DNA of 64,000 nucleotides, taken from positions 6,606 to 70,605 of the forward strand of contig CAWGUU010000001.1 in NCBI GenBank assembly GCA_963825765.1, given 5' to 3'. The position numbers and the translations under genes are program-made. Under the pieces are notes generated by a model, which made no database searches, was not told the origin of the DNA, and saw nothing but the letters and a program-made list of their open reading frames with translations. The DNA comes from CAWGUU01 sp963825765. Lineage in GTDB: Bacteria > Actinomycetota > Acidimicrobiia > Acidimicrobiales > AC-14. Positions 16,263-25,028 of this stretch are shown here, one piece after another (position 1 is the stretch's first letter; the number at the start of each line of letters is the position of its first letter).

Positions 16263-17764
16263 CCGTCGGATTCTACGTTCTGCTCGCGATGTACCCCGCT
16301 ATGACCGGGAGTTGCGCGAGCAGAAAAGCAGGTGGCGAGCGCGGCGACCAGGCCGTCGAGGGTGTGGTCGGCGGCCACCACCTCGACGGTGAGGCCGGCG
16401 GCCTCGGCCGCGGCGGCGGTGATGGGGCCGATGCAGACGACGATCGCGGGCACGGCGTCGGAGCCGGCGGCGGCGAGGAAGGCGTCGACGGTGGATGCCG
16501 ACGTGAAGGCGATGGCGTCGGCCTTGGCCGCGGCGGCAACGGCGTCGGGCGACGGCGTGGTGGGGCGGGTGCGGTAGGCGTGCACGACCTCGACGGCCCA
16601 CCCCTTGGCCTCGAGGCCACGGGCGAGGACGTCGCGTGCGCCGGCGGCCTGCGGCAGGAGGGCCAGGCCCGGGCCGGCCGGGAAGGCGGCGACCAGGCCC
16701 TCGGCCAGTGACCGCTCGGGCACCAGGTCGGCGACGATGCCGGCCGCAGCCAGGGCGGCGGCGGTGCCCGGCCCGACGGCGGCCACGCGGGTGTAGGCCC
16801 CGAAGGCGCGGGAGTCGGGCAGGCAGGCCAGGAACCGGTCCACGGCGTTGGTCGACGTGAAGCACACCCAGTCGAACCGGCGCACCTGGCCGGCGGCGTG
16901 CCGGAGGGCGGTGCCGCCGTCGTCGGGGTCGGCGATTTCGACGGTGGGGACCTCCACCGGTTCCGCGCCCACGCGCCGCAGGCGGTCCGACAGGGCGGGG
17001 GCCTGGTGGCGGGCGCGGGTGACGACGACCCGCCGCCCGAACAGCGGGCGGGATTCGAACCACCGCAGGTCGAGCCCGGCCACCTTGCCGATGACCAGGG
17101 TGACCGGCGGCTCCAGCTCGCAGCGGTGCAGGTCGGCCAGCGTGGTCCGCACCGTGCGCTGGTCGGGACGGGTGCCCCACCGTACCGCCGCCACCGGCGT
17201 GGACGGTGCCAGGCCTCCGGCCATGAGACGGGCCGCGATCTCGGCCCGGTGGGCGACGCCCATCAGCACCACGAGGGTGTCGCCGACCTTGGCCAGGCCC
17301 TCCCAGTTGATGTCGTGGTCGACGGCGTGGCGGCTGTGGCCGGTGACCACGGTGAACGACGTCGACAGCCCGCGGTGGGTGACCGGGACGCCGGCGTAGG
17401 CGGGGACGCCCACCGCCGACGACACGCCGGGGACGACCTCGAACGGCACGCCCGCCGCGAGCAGGGCGGCGGCCTCCTCGCCACCCCGGCCGAAGACGAA
17501 GGGGTCGCCGCCCTTGAGCCGGACGACCTCCTGGCCGGCCGCGCCCCGCTCGACCAGGAGGGCGTTGATGGCGTCCTGGTGGACCGGGCCGCCCGGGGAC
17601 TTCCCCACGTCGATGCGCTCGGCGGCGGGAGGAGCCAGGTCGAGCAGGGACGCCTCGGCCAGGCGGTCGTGGACGACGACGTCGGCCCGACCCAGCACCT
17701 CCGCGCCTCGGACGGTCAGCAGTCCCGGGTCGCCCGGGCCGGCGCCCACCAGGTAGACGGTCAT
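16259..17764 (-). CDS. Fused uroporphyrinogen-III C-methyltransferase / uroporphyrinogen-III synthase
   Basis: 501 aa bifunctional CobA-HemD. Residues 1-245 are the SAM-dependent methyltransferase (MTVYLVGAGPGDPGLLTVRG, VVRLKGGDPFVFGRGGEE, VPGVSSAVGVPAYAGVPVTHR, VVTGH). Residues about 255-490 are HemD, the cyclising synthase (CFTSTNAVDRFL, AVGPGTAAALAAAG, IAFTSASTVDAFL, CIGPITAAAAEAAG). The fusion is common in actinobacteria and links haem to sirohaem. The frame extends upstream over hemC, but the ATG at 17764 gives the true N-terminus. Sits between hemC and hemB. Confidence 0.95.
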   Translation of the reverse strand: MTVYLVGAGPGDPGLLTVRGAEVLGRADVVVHDRLAEASLLDLAPPAAERIDVGKSPGGPVHQDAINALLVERGAAGQEVVRLKGGDPFVFGRGGEEAAALLAAGVPFEVVPGVSSAVGVPAYAGVPVTHRGLSTSFTVVTGHSRHAVDHDINWEGLAKVGDTLVVLMGVAHRAEIAARLMAGGLAPSTPVAAVRWGTRPDQRTVRTTLADLHRCELEPPVTLVIGKVAGLDLRWFESRPLFGRRVVVTRARHQAPALSDRLRRVGAEPVEVPTVEIADPDDGGTALRHAAGQVRRFDWVCFTSTNAVDRFLACLPDSRAFGAYTRVAAVGPGTAAALAAAGIVADLVPERSLAEGLVAAFPAGPGLALLPQAAGARDVLARGLEAKGWAVEVVHAYRTRPTTPSPDAVAAAAKADAIAFTSASTVDAFLAAAGSDAVPAIVVCIGPITAAAAEAAGLTVEVVAADHTLDGLVAALATCFSARATPGHSGVHREQNVESDG

Positions 17765-17780
17765 CTGTGCACCATCCGGC

Positions 17781-18677
17781 TCACAGCCCGGCGGCGGCGT
17801 CCAGGAGCATGGTGCCGCCGGCGTCGTCGAGCAGGTGGCGGGCCACCTTCCGGCCGAGTTCAACGGGGTCGTCGCCCTCGTCGCGGTGGCGCAGGACGAC
17901 GCGCCCGTCGCCCGTCGCCACCATCGCCTCCAGGTGGATGCCGCCTTCGGGGTCGACGGTCGCGTAGGCCCCGACGGGCAGGTCACAGCTGCCACCGACC
18001 TCCCGCAGGAAGGCGCGTTCCGCCTCGACGGCCAGGCGCGAAAGCCGATGGTCGAGGTCGGCCAGCAGGGCGAGGGTGTCGTCGTCGGCCTCCCGGCATT
18101 CCACCGCCAGGGCCCCCTGGGCCACCTGGGGGAGCATGACGTGGGGCTCGAGAACCTCTGTCATCCGGTCGGCCCGGCCCAGGCGGTGGAGGGCGGCGGC
18201 GGCCACCACGATGGCGTCGAAGCCGTCCGCCTTGGCCAGCCTGGTCTCCATGTTGCCGCGGAGGCCGGCGAAGGTGAGGTCCGGCCGCAGCCAGGCCAGC
18301 TGGGCCCGGCGGCGCACCGAGCCGGTGGCGACCCGGGCGCCCGCCGGCAGGCCGTCGAGGGTGCAGCCCACCAGGGCGTCACGGGGGTCGGCCCGCTCGG
18401 GGACGGCGCCGATGACGAGGCCGGGCGTGGGGGCCGACGGTAGGTCCTTGGCCGAGTGCACGGCGATGTCGGCCCGCCCGTCGAGCACCGCCGCCTGCAC
18501 TTCTTTGACGAACACGCCCTGGCCCCCGATGGTCGAGATGGGAGCGTCGGTCACCCGGTCACCCACCGTCTCCACCACGACCAGCTCCACGTCGATGCCG
18601 AGCAGATCCGCCACCCGGCGGGTCTGGGTCAGGGCCAGCGTGCTCCCCCGTGTCGCCGCCCGCAGCGGCGGGCTCAC
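17781..18677 (-). CDS. hemC: Porphobilinogen deaminase (hydroxymethylbilane synthase)
   Basis: 298 aa. Polymerises four porphobilinogens on a dipyrromethane cofactor. Motifs: RGSTLALTQTRRVADLL at the start, HSAKDLPS, RRRAQLAWLRPDLTFAGLRGN, and the cofactor-binding Cys in REVGGSCDLPVGAYA. GTG start at 18677 overlapping the hemA stop (GTGA). Confidence 0.97.
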   Translation of the reverse strand: MSPPLRAATRGSTLALTQTRRVADLLGIDVELVVVETVGDRVTDAPISTIGGQGVFVKEVQAAVLDGRADIAVHSAKDLPSAPTPGLVIGAVPERADPRDALVGCTLDGLPAGARVATGSVRRRAQLAWLRPDLTFAGLRGNMETRLAKADGFDAIVVAAAALHRLGRADRMTEVLEPHVMLPQVAQGALAVECREADDDTLALLADLDHRLSRLAVEAERAFLREVGGSCDLPVGAYATVDPEGGIHLEAMVATGDGRVVLRHRDEGDDPVELGRKVARHLLDDAGGTMLLDAAAGL

Positions 18678-19999
18678 AGGTCGAAGAGCTCGCGCAGGGC
18701 TTCCGAGAGTCGCTCGCCCCGCGCCGAGCCGGCGGACTCCTTGAGCCTGACCGTGGGCTGGTGCAGCAGCTTGTTGACCAGGCCCCGGGTGACGGCGGTG
18801 ACCGCCTCCTGCTGCTGGGGGTCGAGGCCGTCGAGCCGGCCGCGGTGGCGGTCGAGCTCGGCCACCCGGAGCTCCTCGGCCCTGTCGCGCAGGGCGGACA
18901 CCGTGGGAGCCATCTGGCGCTCGGCGGTGGCGTCGACGAAGCGGACCACCTCGTCGGCCACGATGGCCCGCACCTTGCCGACCTCCTTGAGCCGCTCGTC
19001 GATGCCCACCTGGACGAACGCCCGCAGGTCGGCGAGGTCGAGGAGGGTGACGCCGGGCAGGCGGCCCACTGCCGGGTCGACGTCGCGCGGCATGCCCATG
19101 TCGACGATCAGGAGGGGCTCCCCGTCACGCCGGTCGACGACGTCGGTGAGGTCGGATGCGGTGAGGACGACGGTCGGCGACCCGGTCGAGGTGAGGAGGA
19201 CGTCGGCGTCGGCGAGCGCGTCGGGCAGGGTCTCGATGTCGACCGCCCGGGCGCCGACCCGCCGGGCCAGGGCCGCCGCCCGCTTGCGGGTACGGCTGGC
19301 GACGATCACATCCGGCCCGCGCACATCTGGTCCGCGCACATCCGGTCCGCCGACGTCGCCTGAGGAGGATGAGACGGCGTCGCCCGAGGAGGATGTGACG
19401 TCGGCGGCCAGGCCGGAGCCCATCTCGCCGGCGCCGAGGATGACGAGGCGGGTGCCGTCGAGGGTGCCCAGCCGGTCGGTGACCATGTCGACGGCCGCCT
19501 GCGACAGCGACGTGACGCCGCGGCCGATGGCGGTCTCGGAACGGGCCCGCTTCCCGACCTCGAGGGCGTGCCGGAACAGCGACGACAGCCTTGTGCCGGC
19601 CGCCCCCTCCTCCCGGGCCCGCTCCCAGGCGTTGCGCACCTGGCGGAGGATCTCGCTCTCGCCCAGCACCACCGAGTCGAGGCCGGCCGTCACCCCGAAC
19701 AGGTGCGACGCCACCGCCTCGTCGTGGTAGGTGAACAGGTGGTCGCTGAAGTCCTCGGGCGGGGCGAAGGCAAGCTCGGACAGGAAGTGGCGGATGTCCT
19801 GCATGGCGCCGTGGAAACGCTCGGCCACCGCGTAGATCTCGGTGCGGTGGCACGTGGAGAGGATGACCGCCTCGCTCACGAAGTCGCGCCCGGACAGGTC
19901 GCACAGGGCCTTGGGCAGCTTCTCCGCCGGGACGGCCATGCGCTCGAGGAGCTCGAGCGGGACCGTGCGGTGGCTCAGTCCGACGACGACGAGAGACAC
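18674..19999 (-). CDS. hemA: Glutamyl-tRNA reductase with an in-frame repeat insertion
   Basis: 441 aa; first committed step of the C5 tetrapyrrole route. Catalytic Cys is in ILSTCHRTEIYAV; GLSHRTVPLE opens the protein, and GESEILRQVRNAW is present. In the NADPH domain, the strand after GAGEMGSGLAADV is followed by about 30 extra residues rich in Ser, Gly and Asp (SSSGD and GPDVR repeats) before VIVASRTRKRA, where other HemA proteins have a short loop. The reading frame is intact. GTG start at 19999, overlapping the upstream gene by 25 bases. Confidence 0.94.
   Translation of the reverse strand: MSLVVVGLSHRTVPLELLERMAVPAEKLPKALCDLSGRDFVSEAVILSTCHRTEIYAVAERFHGAMQDIRHFLSELAFAPPEDFSDHLFTYHDEAVASHLFGVTAGLDSVVLGESEILRQVRNAWERAREEGAAGTRLSSLFRHALEVGKRARSETAIGRGVTSLSQAAVDMVTDRLGTLDGTRLVILGAGEMGSGLAADVTSSSGDAVSSSSGDVGGPDVRGPDVRGPDVIVASRTRKRAAALARRVGARAVDIETLPDALADADVLLTSTGSPTVVLTASDLTDVVDRRDGEPLLIVDMGMPRDVDPAVGRLPGVTLLDLADLRAFVQVGIDERLKEVGKVRAIVADEVVRFVDATAERQMAPTVSALRDRAEELRVAELDRHRGRLDGLDPQQQEAVTAVTRGLVNKLLHQPTVRLKESAGSARGERLSEALRELFDL
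19308..19403 (-). repeat. Tandem repeats making the insertion in hemA
   Basis: Two adjacent arrays: three copies of a 15-base unit of the type ACATCCGGTCCGCGC (19308-19352) and two copies of a 24-base unit that starts TCGCCTGAGGAGGATG (19356-19379, 19380-19403). Both keep the hemA frame and encode GPDVR and SSSGD-type residues. Origin by replication slippage is the simplest reading. Confidence 0.85.
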
Positions 20000-20598
20000 G
20001 CGTGAAGCCGTTCGCGGGCGGAGGTCAGGTCACCGGTTCGGATGAGGCCGAGCATGCCGGAGTCGAGGGCCAACTGCCAACCCGGGCCCTCGGTGGAGCG
20101 GCCCTGGGCCTTGAGCTGGTCGCGCTCGGACGAGAGCAGGTCGACGAGGACCTCGAACTCGGGACCGATCTCCGCCTCCAGGCGCTGGCGCAGCCAGCGG
20201 GCCAGAGCCGGACTGCGGCCTGAGGTCGACACCGTCACGGTCAGGGGTCCCCGGCGCACCACCGCCGGCAGGGTGAACGAGCAGTGCGCGGGGTCGTCGG
20301 CACCGTTGACCCAGACGCCTGACGCCTCGCCGTCGGCGAACACCGCGCCGTTCACGTCGGGGGCGTCGGTGGCAGCGATCACGAGGCGGTACGCGGTGAC
20401 CTCCCCGGGGCGGTACGCCCTTTCCTCGACGGTGACGCCGGGCAGTTGGCGGATCCGCTCGTCCACCGCAGGGGCGACGACGGTGACCGCGGCGCCGGCC
20501 GCCAGCAGCCCCTCGACCTTGCGCAGCGCCACCTCACCACCACCCACGACCAGGCAGGGACGACCCTCCACCACCAGGTTCACCGGGTACTGGCTCAC
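19975..20598 (-). CDS. Precorrin-2 dehydrogenase / sirohydrochlorin ferrochelatase family (CysG N-domain)
   Basis: 207 aa. YPVNLVVEGRPCLVVGGGEVALRKVEGLL is the NAD-binding Rossmann start, then VIAATDAPDVNGAVFADG and VRRGPLTVTVSTSGRSPALARWLR, diagnostic of the CysG/Met8 family that oxidises precorrin-2 and inserts iron to make sirohaem. I took the GTG at 20598 (MSQYPVNL), four bases after the rex stop. It provides a branch from the CobA activity encoded downstream. Overlaps the hemA start by 25 bases, an unusually deep overlap. Confidence 0.9.
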   Translation of the reverse strand: MSQYPVNLVVEGRPCLVVGGGEVALRKVEGLLAAGAAVTVVAPAVDERIRQLPGVTVEERAYRPGEVTAYRLVIAATDAPDVNGAVFADGEASGVWVNGADDPAHCSFTLPAVVRRGPLTVTVSTSGRSPALARWLRQRLEAEIGPEFEVLVDLLSSERDQLKAQGRSTEGPGWQLALDSGMLGLIRTGDLTSARERLHACLSSSSD

Positions 20599-20602
20599 CG
20601 GA

Positions 20603-21499
20603 TCACCCGAAGGTGGCCACCGGCGGCGTGGTCGGCTGCTCGCCCACCCGCCGCTGCTGGTAGAAGGCCAGGATCTGCAGCTCGATCGACAGGTCGACCT
20701 TGCGCAGCGAGACACCCGGCGGGACGGTGATGACGGCGGGAGCAAAGTTGAGGATCGAGCGCACCCCGGCGGCGACGAGCTTGTCGGCCACGTCCTGGGC
20801 GGCCGGCGCCGGCGTGGCGATGATGCCGATGGCGATCTCCTCCTCGGCGCCGATGGCGGTGAGGTCGTCGATGTGGCGGACGGTGATGTCGCCGATCTGT
20901 TCCCCGACGCGGTTGCGGTCGGCGTCGACCAGGGCGACGATGCGGAAGCCACGGGCCGAGAACCCGCGGTAGTTGGCGAGGGCGTGGCCCAGGTTGCCGA
21001 CCCCGACGATGACCACCGGCCAGTCCTGGGTGAGCCCCAGGACCCGGTTGATGTGCAGGAACAGGTACTCGACGTCGTAGCCGACGCCCCGCGTGCCGTA
21101 GGAGCCGAGGTAGGACAGGTCCTTGCGGACCTTGGCCGCGTTGACGCCGGCCATCTCGGCCAGCCGCTCGGACGAGATGGTGGTGACCTTGGCCTCCAGC
21201 ACCTCGAGCAGGCAGCGGAGGTAGACCGGGAGCCGGGCGACGGTGGCCTCGGGGATGCGCCGCGACGCGCGGAGCGTGCTGAGCGGGCCGGGAAGCCCGC
21301 CGCCGGCGGCCTGTCCGCCTACCCCCGGAGTGCCTCGCACACCATCCGGCACACCACCGGGCACGTCTTGGCCGTCCTGGCCGGTCTCGGACTCCGCCTG
21401 CTCGGAGAGGTCCGGGAGGGACAGGACCTCGGAGGCGTCGGGGGTCGGACCGGGTCCATCCGGTCCGCTCTGGCTGCCGTTTCCACTGGGGTCAGGCAT
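20603..21499 (-). CDS. rex: Redox-sensing transcriptional repressor Rex with a long N-terminal extension
   Basis: 298 aa. Residues about 81-298 are a complete Rex: winged helix (IPEATVARLPVYLRCLLEVL, VNAAKVRKDLSYLGSYGTRG), Rossmann NADH/NAD+ sensor (VVIVGVGNLGHALANY) and the domain-swapped C-terminal helix (LQILAFYQQRR). The first 80 residues are disordered Gly/Pro/Asp-rich sequence that typical Rex proteins lack. In Streptomyces coelicolor rex heads the hemACD operon and represses it and cyd at high NAD+; the order is the same here. The ATG has AGGAG six bases upstream; a candidate self-operator is at 21548-21563. Confidence 0.95.
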   Translation of the reverse strand: MPDPSGNGSQSGPDGPGPTPDASEVLSLPDLSEQAESETGQDGQDVPGGVPDGVRGTPGVGGQAAGGGLPGPLSTLRASRRIPEATVARLPVYLRCLLEVLEAKVTTISSERLAEMAGVNAAKVRKDLSYLGSYGTRGVGYDVEYLFLHINRVLGLTQDWPVVIVGVGNLGHALANYRGFSARGFRIVALVDADRNRVGEQIGDITVRHIDDLTAIGAEEEIAIGIIATPAPAAQDVADKLVAAGVRSILNFAPAVITVPPGVSLRKVDLSIELQILAFYQQRRVGEQPTTPPVATFG

Positions 21500-21547
21500 T
21501 TCACACTCCTACGTTCCCGGATCCGCCGAGCGGCAGTCTACCGACCT

Positions 21548-21563
21548 CGTGCATTCGTTCACA
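21548..21563. promoter_or_regulatory. Candidate Rex operator in front of rex
   Basis: CGTGCATTCGTTCACA: half-sites CGTGCA and TTCACA spaced by four, 12 of 16 matches to the Streptomyces Rex operator. It lies about 50 bases upstream of the rex ATG, in the gap shared with the divergent CAP-domain gene. A further lone half-site TTTCACAC overlaps the rex start at 21493-21500. Autoregulation of rex is known in Streptomyces. Confidence 0.45.
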
Positions 21564-21749
21564 AAGGGTCCCTTCCCCGTGCTCGAGGGGGCCGCCCGTA
21601 TTTCCGCTGTTCAGGATAGGCGCGAGCGGGCCTTCGGAGGGGCGCGGCCGGCCGGCCGGTCGTCGCCGGAGCCGGGCTTCTCCCAACTTGTCGGCACGCC
21701 GGCGACCGGGCTCAAGCTTCAGCAATCCCGGACCGAAGACCGAGACACC

Positions 21750-22568
21750 ATGGGCCAGCCGAGAGACCGCCGCGTCAGCACCGCATTTCTGGGCGGCAGG
21801 CGCGTCATCAGCGGGATCGTCGTCGTCATCGGCCTCCTCGGCGCCGTCGCCCAGCCGGCGCAGGCCGAGACGCCGCTGGACGGGGTCGTGGGCATCGTCG
21901 ACGGCCTCCTGTCCCAGACGACCCAGACGCCGGACGGCGCGTTGAGAGGCGGCGCGACCCCCGCCCAGGTCGACCAGGTGCAGAAGTTGCTGGCCGGCAT
22001 CAACTCGGTGCGGGCAGGCGTCGGCGTCGGCCCCGTCACCCTCGACCCGACTGTCTCCCTGGTGGCCCAGGCCTGGACCCTCGTCATGGCGACGGTCGGC
22101 GAGATCTCCCACAATCCCGACATCGCCAGCCAGCTCTCCGGGATCGTCGCCGTGGCCGAGAACGTCGGGCGGGGCCCGAGCCTCGACTGGATCCACAACG
22201 GCCTGATCGACAGCCCGTCCCACTACAAGAACATGGTCAATCCCAACTACACGGTGGTGGGGCTGGGCGTGCTCAACACAGGGCTGCAGACCTGGGTGGT
22301 GGAGGACTTCGTCCGGCCCAGCGGAGGCAGCGTGTCGACGCCTCCCCCATCGGCCGACGCGGCGCCGGACCCCGACCCCGCTCCCGCTCCGTCGACGCCT
22401 CGGTCGACGACCGCGCCCCCCACCACGTCTGCCCGAGAGGTGGCCGCCGTCCCCCCGCCGGCGACCCCTGTCACCGCCCCGCCCGCTCCCCCCACCCCCC
22501 ACGAGCCCTCCGAGTGGCTGTCGACGGTGCTCGACCGTCTCACCCAGCTCGACCGGCTCAGCTTGTGA
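21750..22568 (+). CDS. Secreted CAP/SCP-domain protein
   Basis: 272 aa. Signal peptide about 1-40 (VVVIGLLGAVAQPAQA cut before ETP). The CAP fold is recognised by LLAGINSVRAGVGVGPVTLD, HNPDIASQL, AENVGRG and SPSHYKNMVNPNYTVVGLG, the last being the conserved His-containing block. The C-terminal 80 residues are Pro/Thr/Ala-rich and end in SEWLSTVLDRLTQLDRL, perhaps a wall-spanning linker. Molecular role of bacterial CAP proteins is mostly unknown. The ATG at 21750 is preferred over the long upstream open frame, which lacks homology. Confidence 0.82.
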   Translation: MGQPRDRRVSTAFLGGRRVISGIVVVIGLLGAVAQPAQAETPLDGVVGIVDGLLSQTTQTPDGALRGGATPAQVDQVQKLLAGINSVRAGVGVGPVTLDPTVSLVAQAWTLVMATVGEISHNPDIASQLSGIVAVAENVGRGPSLDWIHNGLIDSPSHYKNMVNPNYTVVGLGVLNTGLQTWVVEDFVRPSGGSVSTPPPSADAAPDPDPAPAPSTPRSTTAPPTTSAREVAAVPPPATPVTAPPAPPTPHEPSEWLSTVLDRLTQLDRLSL

Positions 22569-22588
22569 AGGCGGTAGGCTCCAGCGTC

Positions 22589-22966
22589 GTGACCCGCCCC
22601 ATCCGGGTGATGGTCGTCGACGACACCGACCACGTCCGCCGCATGCTCACCTCGATGCTCAGCCTCGATGGCTTCGTCGTCGTGGGCGAGGCGTCCGGCG
22701 GGTCGCAGGCCGTGGCGGGCGTCGAGGAGGCCGACCCCGACGTGGTCGTCATCGACTACAAGATGCCTGGGATGGACGGGTTGGACACCGCCCGCAGCAT
22801 CCGCGCCGGCCGACCCGACCAGGTGATGATCCTGTACACCGCCTACGTCGACGACGAGCTGCAGCGCCAGGCCGAGGACGCCGGCATCGCCCTCTGCCTC
22901 GGGAAGGTGGAGGGGCTGGACTCCCTCGAGCGGGAGATCAGCCGGCTCTGTTCATCTCTCTTCTAG
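22589..22966 (+). CDS. Single-domain response regulator (CheY-like receiver)
   Basis: 125 aa from GTG at 22589. Complete receiver: acidic pocket D11-D12 (VVDDTD), phospho-acceptor D56 (VIDYKMPGMDG), T84 (LYTAY) and K106 (CLGKVEG). There is no output domain, so it must act through a partner. TAGGCT lies eight bases before the start. No histidine kinase nearby; the neighbours are the cNMP-binding protein and a small membrane protein. Confidence 0.9.
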   Translation: MTRPIRVMVVDDTDHVRRMLTSMLSLDGFVVVGEASGGSQAVAGVEEADPDVVVIDYKMPGMDGLDTARSIRAGRPDQVMILYTAYVDDELQRQAEDAGIALCLGKVEGLDSLEREISRLCSSLF

Positions 22967-23008
22967 GTCATCTCTGTTCTAGCGCCGTGACCACAAACCT
23001 TTGCCGCG

Positions 23009-23098
23009 TCAGACGCCGATGATCAGGAACTGGATGATGGCGGCGGTGAAGATCGCCACCAGCACCAGCGCCAACGCTATCGAGGTCCCCTTGCGCAC
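23009..23098 (-). CDS. 29-residue single-helix membrane protein
   Basis: GTG at 23098 opens a frame reading MRKGTSIALALVLVAIFTAA then IIQFLIIGV and a TGA. Two basic residues followed by an uninterrupted hydrophobic helix is the typical form of a small membrane protein. TACGGT is exactly six bases upstream of the GTG, the same leaderless layout as several larger genes in this window. Function unknown. Confidence 0.5.
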   Translation of the reverse strand: MRKGTSIALALVLVAIFTAAIIQFLIIGV

Positions 23099-23127
23099 CG
23101 CGCCACCGTAGACGGCAGACTGGCGTC

Positions 23128-23556
23128 ATGGGGCGGGTGGAGGAGACGATCGACCAGCTGCGCTGCGTCGACCTGTTCGCGGACCTCCAGACCAACGTCC
23201 TCCTGCAAATCGCCCTCATGGGCGCGGAGGTCGTCTTCGGTGTCGGCAAGGACATGGTCAGGGAGGGCGAGTCCGGCGGGGGTGGCCTCTACGTGATTCT
23301 CGAGGGGGAGGCGGTCGTGACCGCCGGTGGCGTGGAGCGGGCCCGCCTCTACGGCGGCGACTACTTCGGGGAGATCTCCCTGCTCGACTCCGAACCCCGC
23401 TCGGCGACGGTGACGGCCGCCACACAGGTGCGGGCCTTCTCGCTGGCGTCGTTCAACTTCCGACCCCTGCTGGAGGAGCACTTCGACATCGCCGAGCAGG
23501 TGATCCTGCGCCTGTGCCAGCGGCTCCGGAAGCTGCAGGCGCGACCCGAGGGCTGA
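23128..23556 (+). CDS. Stand-alone cyclic-nucleotide-binding-domain protein
   Basis: 142 aa. N-terminal helix (LRCVDLFADLQTNVLLQIA) and the cNMP beta-roll with phosphate-binding cassette GGDYFGEISLLDSEPRSATV, where the Gly-Glu pair and Arg-Ser-Ala are intact. The C-terminal helix follows and then the protein stops: no helix-turn-helix, so it is not a CRP-type regulator. It could be a receptor subunit for a partner. Divergent from the small membrane protein. Confidence 0.88.
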   Translation: MGRVEETIDQLRCVDLFADLQTNVLLQIALMGAEVVFGVGKDMVREGESGGGGLYVILEGEAVVTAGGVERARLYGGDYFGEISLLDSEPRSATVTAATQVRAFSLASFNFRPLLEEHFDIAEQVILRLCQRLRKLQARPEG

Positions 23557-23692
23557 CGCCGCCCGGTCCGGGCGCCCGGCCCCGGAGACGGTCGCCCAGC
23601 ACACCGGCCTGGCTGCCGGAGAGTGACACATCCACGCGTGGGACCTGGCGCGGTCCGCCGGTCGGATCCATCGGCCGGCCGACCCCGCGACG

Positions 23693-24803
23693 TCACCAGT
23701 ACTGCTCGAGCAGCTTCACGGCCGGCGAGATGTCAAGGTCCGCCGCCTGTTGCTGCATGTACTGGAGATCGGTGGGGTTGGTGTCGTACTCGGGGATGAG
23801 GCGGTCGAGGACGGGGTTCATGTAGGCGTGCCGCCCGGGCAGCAGCATCGCCGACAGCTCGGAGACGAGGTTCGTCGAGGTGCCGTTGAACGCCGCGCTC
23901 AGCACAGGCGACAGGGTCCCTTGGTACAACGGGGAGGAGAGCTGGTTGGCGGCGTTCCCGTCGCCGTTCTGCCACTGCTGCTGCCCCCACGACGACGTGT
24001 CGCTGGCGATCCAGTTGGCCATGAACCCGGTCCCGAAGGTGATGACGACGATGTCCTCGCATTTTCACCCCACTGTTCACGGCCAGGGCGATCGCCGCGA
24101 CCGTCGGGTCGTGGCTGAGGAACGCGCCGTCGATGTTTCCTTTGTAGGAGGCCTCCTCGCTGGGCATCACGCCGCTGGACATGACTGCGTCGATGAGAGG
24201 CGTATCGGCGTTCGTCGACTTCGGGAAGTTGTTGTACATGATCGGCTTCCAGGGTGTGTTGGCGCTGCCGACGTTGAACGTGGCGAACATCACCGTCTTC
24301 TCGAGATCCCTGAGCTTCGGGTTGGTGGGGTGCTGCTTCTCCTGGACACCGATGAGCAGGTTCGTGTCGAAGGCGGGCTGCTGCAGGTTGGTACTGGGGT
24401 TGGCATAGAACTTCGGCGCGTCGTTCACAGTTGACTGGTAGATCTGCTCCGGCGTCTGGCCGGCAAGGAGCGAGCTGACGATGCTGCCTCCCACCGAACA
24501 GCCGATGAGGGCGTCGGCATCGGCGACGATGTTCGGGAATTCGACGGCGAGACGTTGAAGCACGCCGGCGGACATCAGTCCCCGAATGCCTCCACCGCAG
24601 AACGAGAGCATGCGGTACTTCTTCCCGCCCGCGCTGGTCGTGGCCGTCGTACCACTGCTGCTGTCGCTGGAGCACGCAGTCAACCAAGCGGCGGCGTCGA
24701 CCGATCCGAGCCCGACGAGCCCGAGCCGGCGTAGAGCCTCCCGGCGGTCGATGGCTCCTGCCCGGTGGCTGCGTGCGATTTCCTCGGCCGATCCCGCGTC
24801 CAT
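23693..24803 (-). pseudogene. Patatin-like phospholipase, lipoprotein, broken by one frameshift
   Basis: Two frames together make one patatin. The N-part (24803 to about 24060) has a Tat/lipoprotein lead (RREALRRLGLVGLG, lipobox LTAC), the oxyanion loop CGGGIRG, the nucleophile elbow GCSVGGS and the catalytic DGAFLSHDP. The frame is lost near 24058-24064 (around GTGAAAATGCGAGG on the coding strand), and the C-part continues as EDIVVITFGTGFMANW and on to LLEQYW at 23693. Either a sequencing error or a recent inactivation; the catalytic dyad lies in the N-part. A TACGCT box is 15 bases before the ATG. Confidence 0.8.
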
Positions 24804-25028
24804 GCCGTGCGTCGCGGCAGCGTAGTTCTGTCCCCGGCCGCCTGGACGGGCCTTGACTCCCGTTGGGAACTCATCAGGGTCTCCTCGTCACGCCCCATGC
24901 TTCAACGGGTAGTGAGCCCGAGCTCGCTTCCGTTCGAGAGCACCCATCCGCATCGGTCGCGACAGAACGCCCAGGAACCCGACCCGCATCAGGCCGCATC
25001 AGGACCACGACCCGCGGGACTCAGCTGA

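Noticed and set aside
17036..17060. tRNA T-arm-like sequence GGTTCGAATCCCGCC on the minus strand
   Set aside because: It encodes WFESRP in the intact cobA-hemD frame and has no acceptor, D or anticodon arm around it.
21600..21749. Riboswitch (for example c-di-AMP) in front of the CAP-domain gene
   Set aside because: The gene type would suit it, but I could not find the conserved core or a consistent pairing pattern.
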